Shown here one piece after another: positions 1 through 6,766 of a stretch of 10,611 bases of DNA. A program made the translations under genes and the position numbers. Origin of the DNA: Bacteroidales bacterium (lineage in GTDB: Bacteria; Bacteroidota; Bacteroidia; Bacteroidales; F082). The stretch lies in contig JASBYY010000063.1 in assembly GCA_029983675.1 (NCBI GenBank), forward strand, positions 1-10,611, written 5' to 3'. The notes below the pieces were generated by a model, which was not told the origin of the DNA, searched no databases, and was given only the letters and a program-made list of their open reading frames with translations. Numbering within the stretch: the first letter of the stretch is position 1; the number at the start of each line of letters is the position of its first letter.

Positions 1-16
1 CATTCGTTTTTGGTCG

Positions 17-46
17 CAAATTTACAAATTTTAGGCAAACTATCAA
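17..46 (-). promoter_or_regulatory. Candidate Bacteroidota-type promoter reading out of the left edge
   Basis: On the minus strand TAAATTTG (24 down to 17) matches the -7 consensus TAnnTTTG exactly. TTG (46 to 44) lies 19 bp upstream, at the expected -33 distance. The start of transcription would fall near base 10. The complement of bases 1-3 is an ATG, so a gene to the left could begin at base 3 with a very short leader. Nothing of that gene can be read here, so its existence is inference. Confidence 0.4.
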
Positions 47-151
47 TCAATCATATTTCTTTTTCTTTGTCTTTATGCAGCAAAAATTCCTTTGTCATTC
101 TGTCGTCTGTTTTGTCTTTTTACAATGAACGCTAACATATATTTTACGCCC

Positions 152-159
152 CAAATATA
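152..159 (-). promoter_or_regulatory. Second -7-like box upstream of the left-edge promoter
   Basis: TATATTTG on the minus strand fits TAnnTTTG exactly. The -33 position 19 bp upstream reads TGTT, a poor match, although a TTTG lies 15 bp upstream (178 to 175). It could give a transcript with a leader of about 140 bases towards the left edge. The rest of 1-203 is AT-rich and shows no ORF or stable hairpin. Confidence 0.25.
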
Positions 160-203
160 CAACATTCGTAAATACAAAAACATAGAACATTCAATGAAGT
201 AAA

Positions 204-228
204 CAAAAAAAGACTCCGAAGAGCCTTT
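204..228 (-). terminator. Rho-independent terminator after the carbamate kinase gene
   Basis: Read on the minus strand, AAAGGCTC and GAGTCTTT form an eight-pair stem with one G-U pair, closed by a TTCG tetraloop and followed by a run of T. It begins 29 bases past the arcC stop codon. It separates arcC from whatever lies to the left. Confidence 0.88.
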
Positions 229-257
229 ATTTATTTCAAAACCAGTGTCTTATTACA

Positions 258-1196
258 TCATGCAATAATGCGGGTTCCACAATTCGGATCGGCCAAGCAC
301 TTTGCATCGGTGATGACGGCCTGACGACCGGTGGCTTCCACAAAGCGAATGGCGGCACGCATTTTCGGAGCCATGCTGCCTTCGGTGAAATGACCTTCCG
401 CCAGATACTTCTTGGCTTCGGCAACGGTAATCTTACCCAGCGCCTGTTCGTTCTCCTTGCGGAAATTGATATAGACCTGAGGCACATCGGTGAGGATGTA
501 AAACTCGTCAGCCCCAATATTGATAGCCGTCAGTGCCGAGGCAAGGTCTTTGTCAATAACCGCCTCAACGCCGCACAGACAACCGTTCTTTTCAACCACG
601 GGGATACCACCGCCGCCAACGGTCACCACAATGTTACCTTCGTCGGCAAGGCGTTTCACAATACCAATATTCTCAATGGCGATAGGCTTGGGCGAAGCCA
701 CCACTTTACGCCATCCCCTACCTTTGGGGTCTTCCTTGTATACCTCACCCGATTCGGCTGCAAACTTCTCAGCCTCTTCCTTGGTGTAATAGGGTCCTAC
801 GGGTTTCGTGGGATTCTGGAACATGGGATCGTCCTTGTCAACAACGACTTGGGTCACCAGCGTAACCACATTGCGCTGTATTCCCTCTTTGACAAACACC
901 TTGTCAAATCCCATTTCAATCATGAAACCAATCAAACCTTGTGTTTCGGCCACGCAAAAATCCATAGGCAGATCCGGCACACTAAACATTTGATTTCCAG
1001 CTTCATGTTGCAACATCACATTGCCCACTTGCGGGCCGTTGCCATGTCCGATAACAAGATTATAGTCACGTTTCAGAAAAGGAAGCAAAGCTTCGCATGT
1101 CTCGGTGACATTCTGCATCTGTTCTTTGTAAGTTCCTTTTTGACCGCTTCTCAATAAGGCGTTTCCACCAAAAGCGATGACAGCCAATTTTTTCAT
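258..1196 (-). CDS. arcC: Carbamate kinase
   Basis: This 312-residue protein has the length and motifs of carbamate kinase, a cytoplasmic amino-acid-kinase-fold enzyme that makes ATP and carbamate from carbamoyl phosphate and ADP. Motifs in order are GGNAL (10-14), GHGNGPQVG (50-58), PDLPMDF followed by ETQG (74-87), KPVGPYY (131-137), GRGWRKVVASPKP (159-171), VGGGGIPV (193-200), GVEAVIDKDLAS (209-220), LTDVP (235-239) and GSMAPK (273-278). The ATG at 1196 follows an A-rich stretch and gives the usual N-terminus (MKKLAVIAFGGNAL). Usual partners, arginine deiminase and ornithine carbamoyltransferase, are absent from the window; the upstream gene is an unrelated lipoprotein behind a terminator, so arcC appears to be a single-gene unit here. 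The substrate pathway (arginine, citrulline or purine breakdown) cannot be told from this context. Confidence 0.96.
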   Translation of the reverse strand: MKKLAVIAFGGNALLRSGQKGTYKEQMQNVTETCEALLPFLKRDYNLVIGHGNGPQVGNVMLQHEAGNQMFSVPDLPMDFCVAETQGLIGFMIEMGFDKVFVKEGIQRNVVTLVTQVVVDKDDPMFQNPTKPVGPYYTKEEAEKFAAESGEVYKEDPKGRGWRKVVASPKPIAIENIGIVKRLADEGNIVVTVGGGGIPVVEKNGCLCGVEAVIDKDLASALTAINIGADEFYILTDVPQVYINFRKENEQALGKITVAEAKKYLAEGHFTEGSMAPKMRAAIRFVEATGRQAVITDAKCLADPNCGTRIIA

Positions 1197-1246
1197 AAAT
1201 ATTTAATTTATAATAGATTACACAATATGTGATTAAAATGAAAATG

Positions 1247-1254
1247 CAAAGATA
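1247..1254 (-). promoter_or_regulatory. -7 box of the arcC promoter
   Basis: TATCTTTG on the minus strand fits TAnnTTTG exactly. It would start transcription near 1240, leaving a leader of about 45 bases before the arcC ATG. The expected -33 position (1277 to 1274) reads CCGT, so a normal TTTG is missing and an activator may be needed. A dyad at 1260-1285 fills the spacer. Confidence 0.42.
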
Positions 1255-1259
1255 CTATA

Positions 1260-1285
1260 TTTCTCCTTTCGATACGGGAGAAAGG
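1260..1285. repeat. Inverted repeat in the arcC promoter spacer
   Basis: TTTCTCC (1260-1266) is the exact complement of GGAGAAA (1277-1283). An overlapping pairing joins CCTTTC (1265-1270) with GAAAGG (1280-1285). It lies just upstream of the arcC -7 box, where a regulator could bind, and it has no T-run that would make it a terminator. An operator role is inference. Confidence 0.4.
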
Positions 1286-1363
1286 TGCATGACGGTTCAT
1301 TTTTATCATCAAATGCCTGTCCTCTTTCAATTTTCACAACACCATCATGGTCGCCGATAATGC

Positions 1364-1387
1364 AAAAAGCCGCCCTTAAGCGGCTTT
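1364..1387 (-). terminator. Rho-independent terminator after the lipocalin-like gene
   Basis: On the minus strand AAAGCCGC pairs with GCGGCTTT over eight pairs with a six-base loop, followed by TTTTT. It begins 21 bases after the lipoprotein stop codon, which separates arcC from the genes upstream. The stem is symmetrical and also has a short T-run on the plus strand. Confidence 0.87.
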
Positions 1388-1408
1388 ATTCGGAAATGTC
1401 GCGATAGT

Positions 1409-1756
1409 TTATCTCCTTGCAAACGGAATTTCATAGTTTCCCTGACGAAGTATCAGCGAGTCCTTTTTAAGTCTTACGATGTGCATGGTGTCAACAAAAT
1501 CATGGGGATTGGTTCCGGTATAAACACCTTTCAAAAACAGTTCGTCACCAACCCTTTCCCAAGTCTTAAACTCATTAAATCCCGAATTAATCGGAGTCAC
1601 CGTATGGTCTTCATTCAAGACAAACCCAATGGAATCGACGAATTGGTTGCTTGAGGATACATCAATCCAAGTGCCCGTGAGCGGCGTGCGGTTGCATGAA
1701 GACAACGCTAATGCCAACATCGATACTAAAACAATATAAATCAACTTGTTATTCAT
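1409..1756 (-). CDS. Small lipocalin-like lipoprotein
   Basis: The 115-residue product starts with a lipoprotein signal peptide: Lys4, a hydrophobic run at about 5-18 and a lipobox LSSC with Cys21. The mature part opens with TGTWIDV and continues with alternating beta-strand-like segments (GFVLNEDHTV, WERVGDELFLKGVY, DTMHIVRLKKDSLILRQGNYEI). From memory this resembles the small lipocalin-like or calycin-like lipoproteins common in Bacteroidales; no domain search was possible. It probably sits in the outer membrane or periplasm, and its ligand is unknown. It lies 83 bases after the ABC-F gene with no clear terminator between them, so the two may be cotranscribed. Confidence 0.82.
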   Translation of the reverse strand: MNNKLIYIVLVSMLALALSSCNRTPLTGTWIDVSSSNQFVDSIGFVLNEDHTVTPINSGFNEFKTWERVGDELFLKGVYTGTNPHDFVDTMHIVRLKKDSLILRQGNYEIPFARR

Positions 1757-1778
1757 AATAATATTAGATTTTATGCTG

Positions 1779-1786
1779 CAAATATC
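1779..1786 (-). promoter_or_regulatory. Weak -7-like box before the lipocalin-like gene
   Basis: GATATTTG on the minus strand differs from TAnnTTTG at both fixed bases of the TA pair. No TTTG sits at the right distance upstream. It would start transcription about 15 bases before the ATG at 1756. The same octamer recurs at 6767-6774, which is the main reason to note it. Confidence 0.2.
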
Positions 1787-1839
1787 GTGATTTTTTCAAT
1801 AACAGTCTCCATGCTGCATTATTTTCAGTGCTTATGGAT

Positions 1840-3723
1840 TCAACCGCCAATCTCATCCAATTCGAGCCATCGCAATTCCTTTTCATCCAACAACCGGTTT
1901 ACTTCTTGGATTCTATTTCCCATGTTTTGCAACATTTGAAAATCGCTTTCAAGATTCATTGCTTGCATCAACTCAGTCTTTTCGGCCTCCAGCCCTGCTA
2001 TTTCCTCTGTAAGTTGTTTTAATTCAAGGTTTTCCTTGAACGACCGCTTGTTTTTTTCCCTCGGCTTACTTTTCCACTCTTCCTTTTTCGATTCGGAATA
2101 CTGCTGGTTTTCTTCTTTTGCTCTTTGCCCCAAGTATTCCTTATATTGCGAATAGTTGCCCATGAAACCCTTCACTTCTCCATTTCCCTGAAAAACAAAA
2201 AGTTCATCCACCACTTCATCCATAAAGAAACGGTCGTGCGAAACAACGACCAAACATCCGTTATAGGTCTGCAAGAAATCCTCTAATTTCTGCAAGGTAA
2301 GCAGGTCAAGGTCGTTGGTAGGTTCGTCGAGAATCAAAAAGTTGGGGTTGCTCACAAGAACCGTCAGCAAATAAAGCCTTCGTTTTTCACCTCCACTCAG
2401 CAGCGAGATAGGCTGCCTGTGCATTTTATAGGGAAACATGAAGTGCGCCAGAAGCTGGTCGGCTGTATAGGTCTGATTTTTACCATAATGCACCACCTCT
2501 GCAATATCGCGTATGGCATCAATAACGGTCTTGCTTTCATCAAAACGGATACCTTCCTGACGATAATATCCATAAGTAACCGTCGGACCGACAATTACAG
2601 ATCCCGAATCGGGGATTATCCCTTGTGTTATCAGGTTGAGAAAAGACGATTTTCCAACGCCGTTTTTCCCAATCAGCCCGATGCGCTCTCCCCGCTTGAA
2701 CACATAATCGAAATGGCTCAACACCTTTGTATCGCCGTAGGCTTTCGAAACATTGCGAAGCTCAAGTATCTTGCCGCCCAGCCGTTGCATGTCGGCACCG
2801 AATTGCAGCCCTTCGTCAGACTGGGTGTATTTGGATTTTTCCTTGAGGTCATAATAGGCATCGATACGGCTTTTCGACTTACCCGTACGCGCTTGAGGTG
2901 TGCTTCGCATCCATTCCAATTCATGTTTCAGCAACTGGCTGTTTTTTTCACATGTGGCGCGTTTGGCCTCCTCTCTTTCGCGGCTTTTTCTCACATAGTA
3001 ATCGAAATTGCCATTGTGCGTGTACATGACGCTTTCGTACAGCTCGAAAATCTTATTACAGACACGATCTAAAAAATAACGGTCGTGCGTCACCATTAAC
3101 AGCGTGATATTGGACTGAGACAAGTATTTTTCGAGCCATTCCACCATCTCCACATCAAGGTGGTTGGTCGGTTCGTCAAGAATAAGCATGTCGGGATCAT
3201 CGAGCAACACCAAGGCCAGCGCCAGCCGTTTCACCTGTCCTCCCGACAAATGCCCCACGGTCTGCGACAAGTCGCTGATTTCGAAGAGCGAAAGCATTTG
3301 CTTAAAACGCAATTCATACGACCATGCATCGGCAGCATCCATTTCGGCAATGGCGTGTTCGAGTTGCATCTTCGTTTTCATATCGGTGTCATCCTTATGA
3401 CTGCGCAAAGCACGTTCATACTCCGACACGACAGCCATCAGCTTTGAATGACTGAACGAGCTTATCAATTCATCGATGGTCTGTTCTGCTTCGAAATGCG
3501 GCAGTTGTTCCAGATAGCCCACCCGTATGTCGTTGGTAAAAATCACCGTGCCAGAATCCATGGTTTCTTTGCCGACCAGAATTTTCAACAACGTGGATTT
3601 GCCCGAACCATTGGAGGCTATCAATGCGGTTTTGTCACCCTTGTCGATGCCAAAGGAAACATTATCAAACAGTGTCTTAATGCCGTAAGACTTGGAAATG
3701 GAATCTACTGACAGAAAATTCAT
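1840..3723 (-). CDS. ABC-F family ATPase, Uup-like
   Basis: This 627-residue soluble protein has two ATP-binding cassettes and no membrane segments, as in ABC-F ribosome-associated ATPases. Cassette 1 shows a Walker A ASNGSGKST (36-44), signature LSGGQ (159-163), Walker B LILDEPTNHLD (180-190) and switch His THD (212-214). A charged linker (about 230-310) leads to cassette 2 with Walker A GKNGVGKSS (352-360), LSGGE (442-446), LILDEPTNDLD (463-473) and SHD (495-497). A Lys/Glu-rich predicted coiled coil fills about 530-627; this C-terminal extension is typical of Uup rather than EttA. Uup proteins act on ribosomes or on branched DNA intermediates; which applies here is unknown. Resistance-type ABC-F proteins also share this layout, so a protection role cannot be ruled out, but nothing points to one. 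The ATG at 3723 opens with the normal cassette start MNFLSVDSISKSYG. Confidence 0.94.
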   Translation of the reverse strand: MNFLSVDSISKSYGIKTLFDNVSFGIDKGDKTALIASNGSGKSTLLKILVGKETMDSGTVIFTNDIRVGYLEQLPHFEAEQTIDELISSFSHSKLMAVVSEYERALRSHKDDTDMKTKMQLEHAIAEMDAADAWSYELRFKQMLSLFEISDLSQTVGHLSGGQVKRLALALVLLDDPDMLILDEPTNHLDVEMVEWLEKYLSQSNITLLMVTHDRYFLDRVCNKIFELYESVMYTHNGNFDYYVRKSREREEAKRATCEKNSQLLKHELEWMRSTPQARTGKSKSRIDAYYDLKEKSKYTQSDEGLQFGADMQRLGGKILELRNVSKAYGDTKVLSHFDYVFKRGERIGLIGKNGVGKSSFLNLITQGIIPDSGSVIVGPTVTYGYYRQEGIRFDESKTVIDAIRDIAEVVHYGKNQTYTADQLLAHFMFPYKMHRQPISLLSGGEKRRLYLLTVLVSNPNFLILDEPTNDLDLLTLQKLEDFLQTYNGCLVVVSHDRFFMDEVVDELFVFQGNGEVKGFMGNYSQYKEYLGQRAKEENQQYSESKKEEWKSKPREKNKRSFKENLELKQLTEEIAGLEAEKTELMQAMNLESDFQMLQNMGNRIQEVNRLLDEKELRWLELDEIGG

Positions 3724-3727
3724 GCCG

Positions 3728-3744
3728 CAAAAATAGCAAAAATC
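3728..3744 (-). promoter_or_regulatory. Tandem -7-like boxes just before the ABC-F gene
   Basis: On the minus strand GATTTTTG (3744 to 3737) and TATTTTTG (3735 to 3728) stand in tandem. The second fits TAnnTTTG exactly but would start transcription at about the ATG itself. The first is off consensus but has TTG (3765 to 3763) 18 bp upstream and would leave a leader of about seven bases. Either way the transcript would be nearly leaderless, or the real promoter is elsewhere. Confidence 0.35.
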
Positions 3745-3755
3745 AACATCGCATC

Positions 3756-3775
3756 CCTGAAGTCAACAGACTTCG
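3756..3775. repeat. Inverted repeat upstream of the ABC-F gene
   Basis: GAAGTC (3758-3763) and GACTTC (3768-3773) are exact complements around AACA, and the pairing extends by T-G and C-G to 3756-3775. It overlaps the possible -33 element of the ABC-F promoter and has no T-run beside it. It is either a regulator site or chance. Confidence 0.38.
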
Positions 3776-3854
3776 GACACACTGATTGAAACACTACCTC
3801 GCATCCGATTTAGATATTGCAGTTTACTACACGCTCCGGCAAGCACACAATATG

Positions 3855-3884
3855 AAAAAAGGCGCAGATCTCTCCGCGCCTTTT
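3855..3884 (-). terminator. Rho-independent terminator after the epimerase gene
   Basis: On the minus strand AAAAGGCGC pairs perfectly with GCGCCTTTT across a ten-base loop, followed by TT. It begins 22 bases after the stop codon of the epimerase-like gene and closes the beta-grasp / 5'-nucleotidase / epimerase group. Confidence 0.9.
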
Positions 3885-3906
3885 GTAATCTAAAACGACA
3901 CCGCTC

Positions 3907-5040
3907 CTATTTCTTAGGCATCACTGCAAATTTATAAACGGTAATCTGGTCGTATTCTTCACCGGGACGCAATACCGGCGAGGGATAGGTTGTGGGGTGG
4001 TTAATGGCATCCGGCCAGAACTGGGTGTCCAAAGCAAGGCCGCCATGCGCTTTCAAGGCTTTTCCGCGTTTGCCATCCATTGACCCATCGAAAGAATTGC
4101 CGCTGTTAAACTGCAACCCGATTTGATTGGTCCAGATTTGCATTTCGCGGCCGCTTTTAGGTTCGCTTAACGTAGCAGCCCAAGCGTATTCCTTGATCCC
4201 CGACTTGTCAACAATATAGTTATGGTCATAACCTTTTCCATATTGTATTTGCAAGTCCTTGGATTTGATGCTGTCGCCAATCTTATGCGCGACCGTGAAG
4301 TCGAGTGCTTTTCCCTTGACACCAAGGTAACGCCCGTTGGTCATCCGTTGATCATTGATGGGGGTCATGTATCTGGCGTTGATTTGCAACTGATGCTTGA
4401 GTATGTTACCTTTGCCCTCGCCGTGCAAGTTGAAGAACAAATGGTTGGCAAAGCTGCAAATCGTAGGTTTGTCGGTAGTGGCTTTGTGACGGACAATCAA
4501 TTGATTATCGTGTGTCAGCATGTATGTCATAGTGACATCAAGGTTACCCGGAAAACCATCCTGTCCATCAGGAAGCAACAAATGCATGACAATGGTGCTG
4601 TCGTTCGATGACACCACATCCCACACCTTCTTGTCGGCTCCTTTATCTCCGCCGTTCAACGTATTGTCACCGTCGTTTTTCGTAAGGTTATACACAACAG
4701 AGTCCAATGTGAAACAGCCGTTGCCAATGCGGTTGGCGTAACGTCCGATGGCCGCACCGAGACCGTTTTCACCTTTGTCATTCAGATATTTATCGATATT
4801 CTCGTAACCCAACACAATGTCGGAAAAACTGCCGCGACGGTCAGGCATCCACAAAGCGACTATTCTGCCACCATAGTTGGTGGTTTGCATGGTGACATCG
4901 CCATTGTGCATTGTGTACAGCGATACTTGCTTTCCGTCCACTTGTTTATTAAAGTTGTCGGCACTAATCAGCTCGACCTTTTGCTTTCCGCAACCAACCA
5001 TCAACAGGGCTGTTGCAAGAATCAAAGTCTTCTTTTTCAT
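3907..5040 (-). CDS. Aldose 1-epimerase (GalM-like) lipoprotein with altered catalytic residues
   Basis: The 377-residue product has a lipoprotein signal peptide (MKKK, hydrophobic core, MVGC with Cys17) and a full galactose-mutarotase domain at about 35-373. Family landmarks are GRYANRI (99-105), NHLFFNL (199-205, His200 matching the catalytic acid), GYDHNYIVD (270-278, Asp272 for substrate binding) and the end motif RPGEEYDQITVYKF. Two conserved positions differ: LHGG is LNGG (Asn129) and the ETQ motif of the catalytic base is DTQ (Asp338). Both codons were read directly (AAC and GAC). Mutarotases interconvert alpha and beta anomers of galactose or glucose; here the activity may be lowered, altered or lost. 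A longer reading frame reaches 5133, but it would overlap the upstream gene and include the promoter at 5064-5094, so the ATG at 5040 is preferred. The lipid anchor places it in the periplasm or outer membrane. Confidence 0.92.
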   Translation of the reverse strand: MKKKTLILATALLMVGCGKQKVELISADNFNKQVDGKQVSLYTMHNGDVTMQTTNYGGRIVALWMPDRRGSFSDIVLGYENIDKYLNDKGENGLGAAIGRYANRIGNGCFTLDSVVYNLTKNDGDNTLNGGDKGADKKVWDVVSSNDSTIVMHLLLPDGQDGFPGNLDVTMTYMLTHDNQLIVRHKATTDKPTICSFANHLFFNLHGEGKGNILKHQLQINARYMTPINDQRMTNGRYLGVKGKALDFTVAHKIGDSIKSKDLQIQYGKGYDHNYIVDKSGIKEYAWAATLSEPKSGREMQIWTNQIGLQFNSGNSFDGSMDGKRGKALKAHGGLALDTQFWPDAINHPTTYPSPVLRPGEEYDQITVYKFAVMPKK

Positions 5041-5063
5041 ATTTGTAACATTCAAATTTGGCG

Positions 5064-5094
5064 CAAAATTAAAAAATTGATTCAACCTGACAAA
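5064..5094 (-). promoter_or_regulatory. Consensus Bacteroidota promoter of the epimerase gene
   Basis: On the minus strand TTTG (5094 to 5091), a spacer of exactly 19 bp and TAATTTTG (5071 to 5064) match both consensus elements of the phylum's primary sigma factor. Transcription should start near 5057, about 17 bases before the ATG at 5040. This is the best promoter in the window and decides the start chosen for the epimerase gene. It lies wholly between that gene and the end of the 5'-nucleotidase gene. Confidence 0.75.
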
Positions 5095-5101
5095 CGGTTT
5101 T

Positions 5102-6544
5102 TTATTCTGTACGCTTAACATTTTGGTAATCAATATTTTTCATATTACGAAGATAATCCATCGTCATCTCCTCGGTGGTTTTATAAAGGCTGGTTCCGTC
5201 ATCGACGCTATTGAACTTGATACTTGTCGCCATGTATTCGTTCATCGCAACCTTATATTCTGCCTCGTCAGAGAAAGTACCGTTTTCAGGCGTAATCATC
5301 ACCGATTTCGGGTAGCCATCGTCATCGGTGACTATTTTATAGCACATGCCCGAAACAAAAGACGCGCGTTTCCCATTTTGTTTATACGACTGCATGATGA
5401 AACGCTTGAGTTGCGCTCCTGTCATGGTGTAAACAACGACCATATTGTTGAACGGATCGATGGAATATACATCTTTCACCGTTATCGGCCCCTTATCAAG
5501 ATGGTTGACGCGAATGCCTCCTGTGTTGTGGAATCCGAAATCGGCTCCTGCGCCTTCACGAATCGCATCGGTGACCATGCAGCCAATTTCCTCACGCGTA
5601 TTGAAAGATGTCGTCGCGTTTGCCAACACCACATCTAACCTTTCGTTCCGGCTGTAATGGTCCACCAAATCACGCATTTCGGCATTTTCTTTTCTAAACC
5701 CTTTTACATTCAGCACCACGGCTTTTTTATCAACCAACTTCCCGGCTCGAAACTTAAAAGTGTGCAATGTGGTGTAATTCAGCTTTGACCCCGATTGGGT
5801 GACGAGAACGCCATTGTGCGCTTCGGGATGCTCCACCAGCGTGTGCGAATGCCCGCCTATGATGGCATCGACAAATGGGAATGAATCAGCCAACCTTAAG
5901 TCCTCTTCGAAACCTTCGTGGGAAAGCAGGATGAACAAATCATTCTCGTCTCGCAGGTACTTATAGTCGGGGACGACATCGCTACCCTTTACAAAACCGA
6001 CTCGCGACACATTGGCTCTGTAAACACTGGGGAAACCGGATGATCCAAGTTGAAGCAGTCCGACAACGGCAATCTTAATTCCCTGTTTGTTAATGACTTT
6101 GTATGGGGAAATATCCAGCTTGATGCTATCGGGAATGATGACATTGGCACACAAAAAAGGAAATTCGGCATCCGCAATATTCTGCTGCAACGCCTCTATG
6201 TTGGCATCCCATTCATGATTACCCACCGCTGTCATGTCGAAACCCACTTTGTTCATCATGTCGATAACCGGATAGTTAGTAGGGTTGTACATGTCGTTCA
6301 GCGGATTTCCGGTGCGATTATCGCCTGCCGAAAAAACGAGCAAATCAGGATGCACGCTTCTCAAGCTATCCACAAGTGCAGCAAAACGCGGAAACAAATC
6401 GATATTGGCGTGTATGTCGTTCACTGCAAGGATAGCGATTTCCCGGTCGTTTGCAAGCCTGTTGACAGAATGACAGGCGGCAAGCGACAGCAACAATGCC
6501 GCTGTCAAGGCAAGAAATCCGCCTTTTATACCATTGATTTTCAT
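5102..6544 (-). CDS. 5'-nucleotidase / metallophosphoesterase lipoprotein (UshA-like)
   Basis: The product has 480 residues from the first ATG. Residues below are counted from a TTG codon six positions earlier at 6562. A signal peptide ends in LAAC (Cys30). The metallophosphoesterase domain (about 42-245) has NDIHAN (48-53), GDNRTG (80-85), GNHEWD (114-119), SHEG (214-217) and GGHSH (236-240), which supply the two-metal site. The C-terminal 5'-nucleotidase domain follows, with NTGGIR (346-351) and DPFNNMVVVYTMTGAQLK (369-386). Such enzymes take phosphate from nucleotides, UDP-sugars or cyclic phosphodiesters outside the cytoplasm; the exact substrate is not visible. The ATG at 6544 has an A-rich leader and gives a normal signal peptide, so it is preferred. 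Only 14 bases separate it from the small upstream gene, which suggests cotranscription. Confidence 0.94.
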   Translation of the reverse strand: MKINGIKGGFLALTAALLLSLAACHSVNRLANDREIAILAVNDIHANIDLFPRFAALVDSLRSVHPDLLVFSAGDNRTGNPLNDMYNPTNYPVIDMMNKVGFDMTAVGNHEWDANIEALQQNIADAEFPFLCANVIIPDSIKLDISPYKVINKQGIKIAVVGLLQLGSSGFPSVYRANVSRVGFVKGSDVVPDYKYLRDENDLFILLSHEGFEEDLRLADSFPFVDAIIGGHSHTLVEHPEAHNGVLVTQSGSKLNYTTLHTFKFRAGKLVDKKAVVLNVKGFRKENAEMRDLVDHYSRNERLDVVLANATTSFNTREEIGCMVTDAIREGAGADFGFHNTGGIRVNHLDKGPITVKDVYSIDPFNNMVVVYTMTGAQLKRFIMQSYKQNGKRASFVSGMCYKIVTDDDGYPKSVMITPENGTFSDEAEYKVAMNEYMATSIKFNSVDDGTSLYKTTEEMTMDYLRNMKNIDYQNVKRTE

Positions 6545-6558
6545 GATGTTGTTTTTTA

Positions 6559-6750
6559 TCAATCTAAATAAATGCGGCTACCCTCCTGCAACTCACCGTC
6601 AAGGTCGAGACGGTTGTTCCACGCATCGTGGGCCGAAAGACGACGCAACTTCTCAAACAACTCAAACCTGTTGATGAAATTATGCGTCGCATCAATCACA
6701 CGAGCGCCTTCAAAGATATTGATTTCCACATCATTTACAAATACTTTCAT
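6559..6750 (-). CDS. Small beta-grasp-like protein of unknown function
   Basis: The 63-residue product (MKVFVNDVEINIFEGARVID...) has no signal peptide or cysteine. The pattern of a strand pair, NDVEINIFEGARVIDA, a helix at about 17-36, then DAWNNRLDLDGELQEGSRIYL fits the beta-grasp fold of ThiS, MoaD and [2Fe-2S] ferredoxin domains. It lacks the C-terminal Gly-Gly of sulfur carriers (it ends YLD) and the Cys ligands of ferredoxins, so neither role is likely. It ends 14 bases before the 5'-nucleotidase gene. A GTG extension to 6786 exists, but the ATG at 6750 starts right at the first predicted strand. I recall similar small Bacteroidales proteins but know no function. Fold assignment is inference from pattern. 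Confidence 0.72.
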   Translation of the reverse strand: MKVFVNDVEINIFEGARVIDATHNFINRFELFEKLRRLSAHDAWNNRLDLDGELQEGSRIYLD

Positions 6751-6766
6751 GGTCGAGTAATTTTGG

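Noticed and set aside
390..1157. 255-codon open frame on the plus strand
   Set aside because: It lies wholly opposite the carbamate kinase gene, whose family motifs are unmistakable. Its translation has low-complexity His-rich stretches typical of antisense frames.
1811..1840. Hairpin-like sequence around the ABC-F stop codon (TCCAT and ATGGA arms)
   Set aside because: The arms are only five pairs, the interior is mostly unpaired and no T-run follows, so I do not call it a terminator.
2419..3072. 217-codon plus-strand frame opposite the ABC-F gene
   Set aside because: It is antisense to conserved ABC cassette sequence and shows no recognisable domain.
3592..3618. First Walker A of the ABC-F protein begins with Ala instead of Gly (ASNGSGKST)
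   Set aside because: The essential NGSGKST core is intact, and I recall similar A-x-NG forms in Uup-like proteins, so it is not evidence of a defect.
3748..3806. Direct repeat TCGCATCC at 3748 and 3799
   Set aside because: An eight-base repeat 51 bases apart is readily expected by chance and lines up with no promoter element.
5041..5133. Longer epimerase start with 31 extra residues
   Set aside because: It would overlap the end of the 5'-nucleotidase gene, include a consensus promoter within the coding region and bury the lipoprotein signal peptide.
5123..6571. 171- and 173-codon plus-strand frames opposite the 5'-nucleotidase gene
   Set aside because: Both are mirrors of a well-supported gene, have no promoter of their own and resemble no family.
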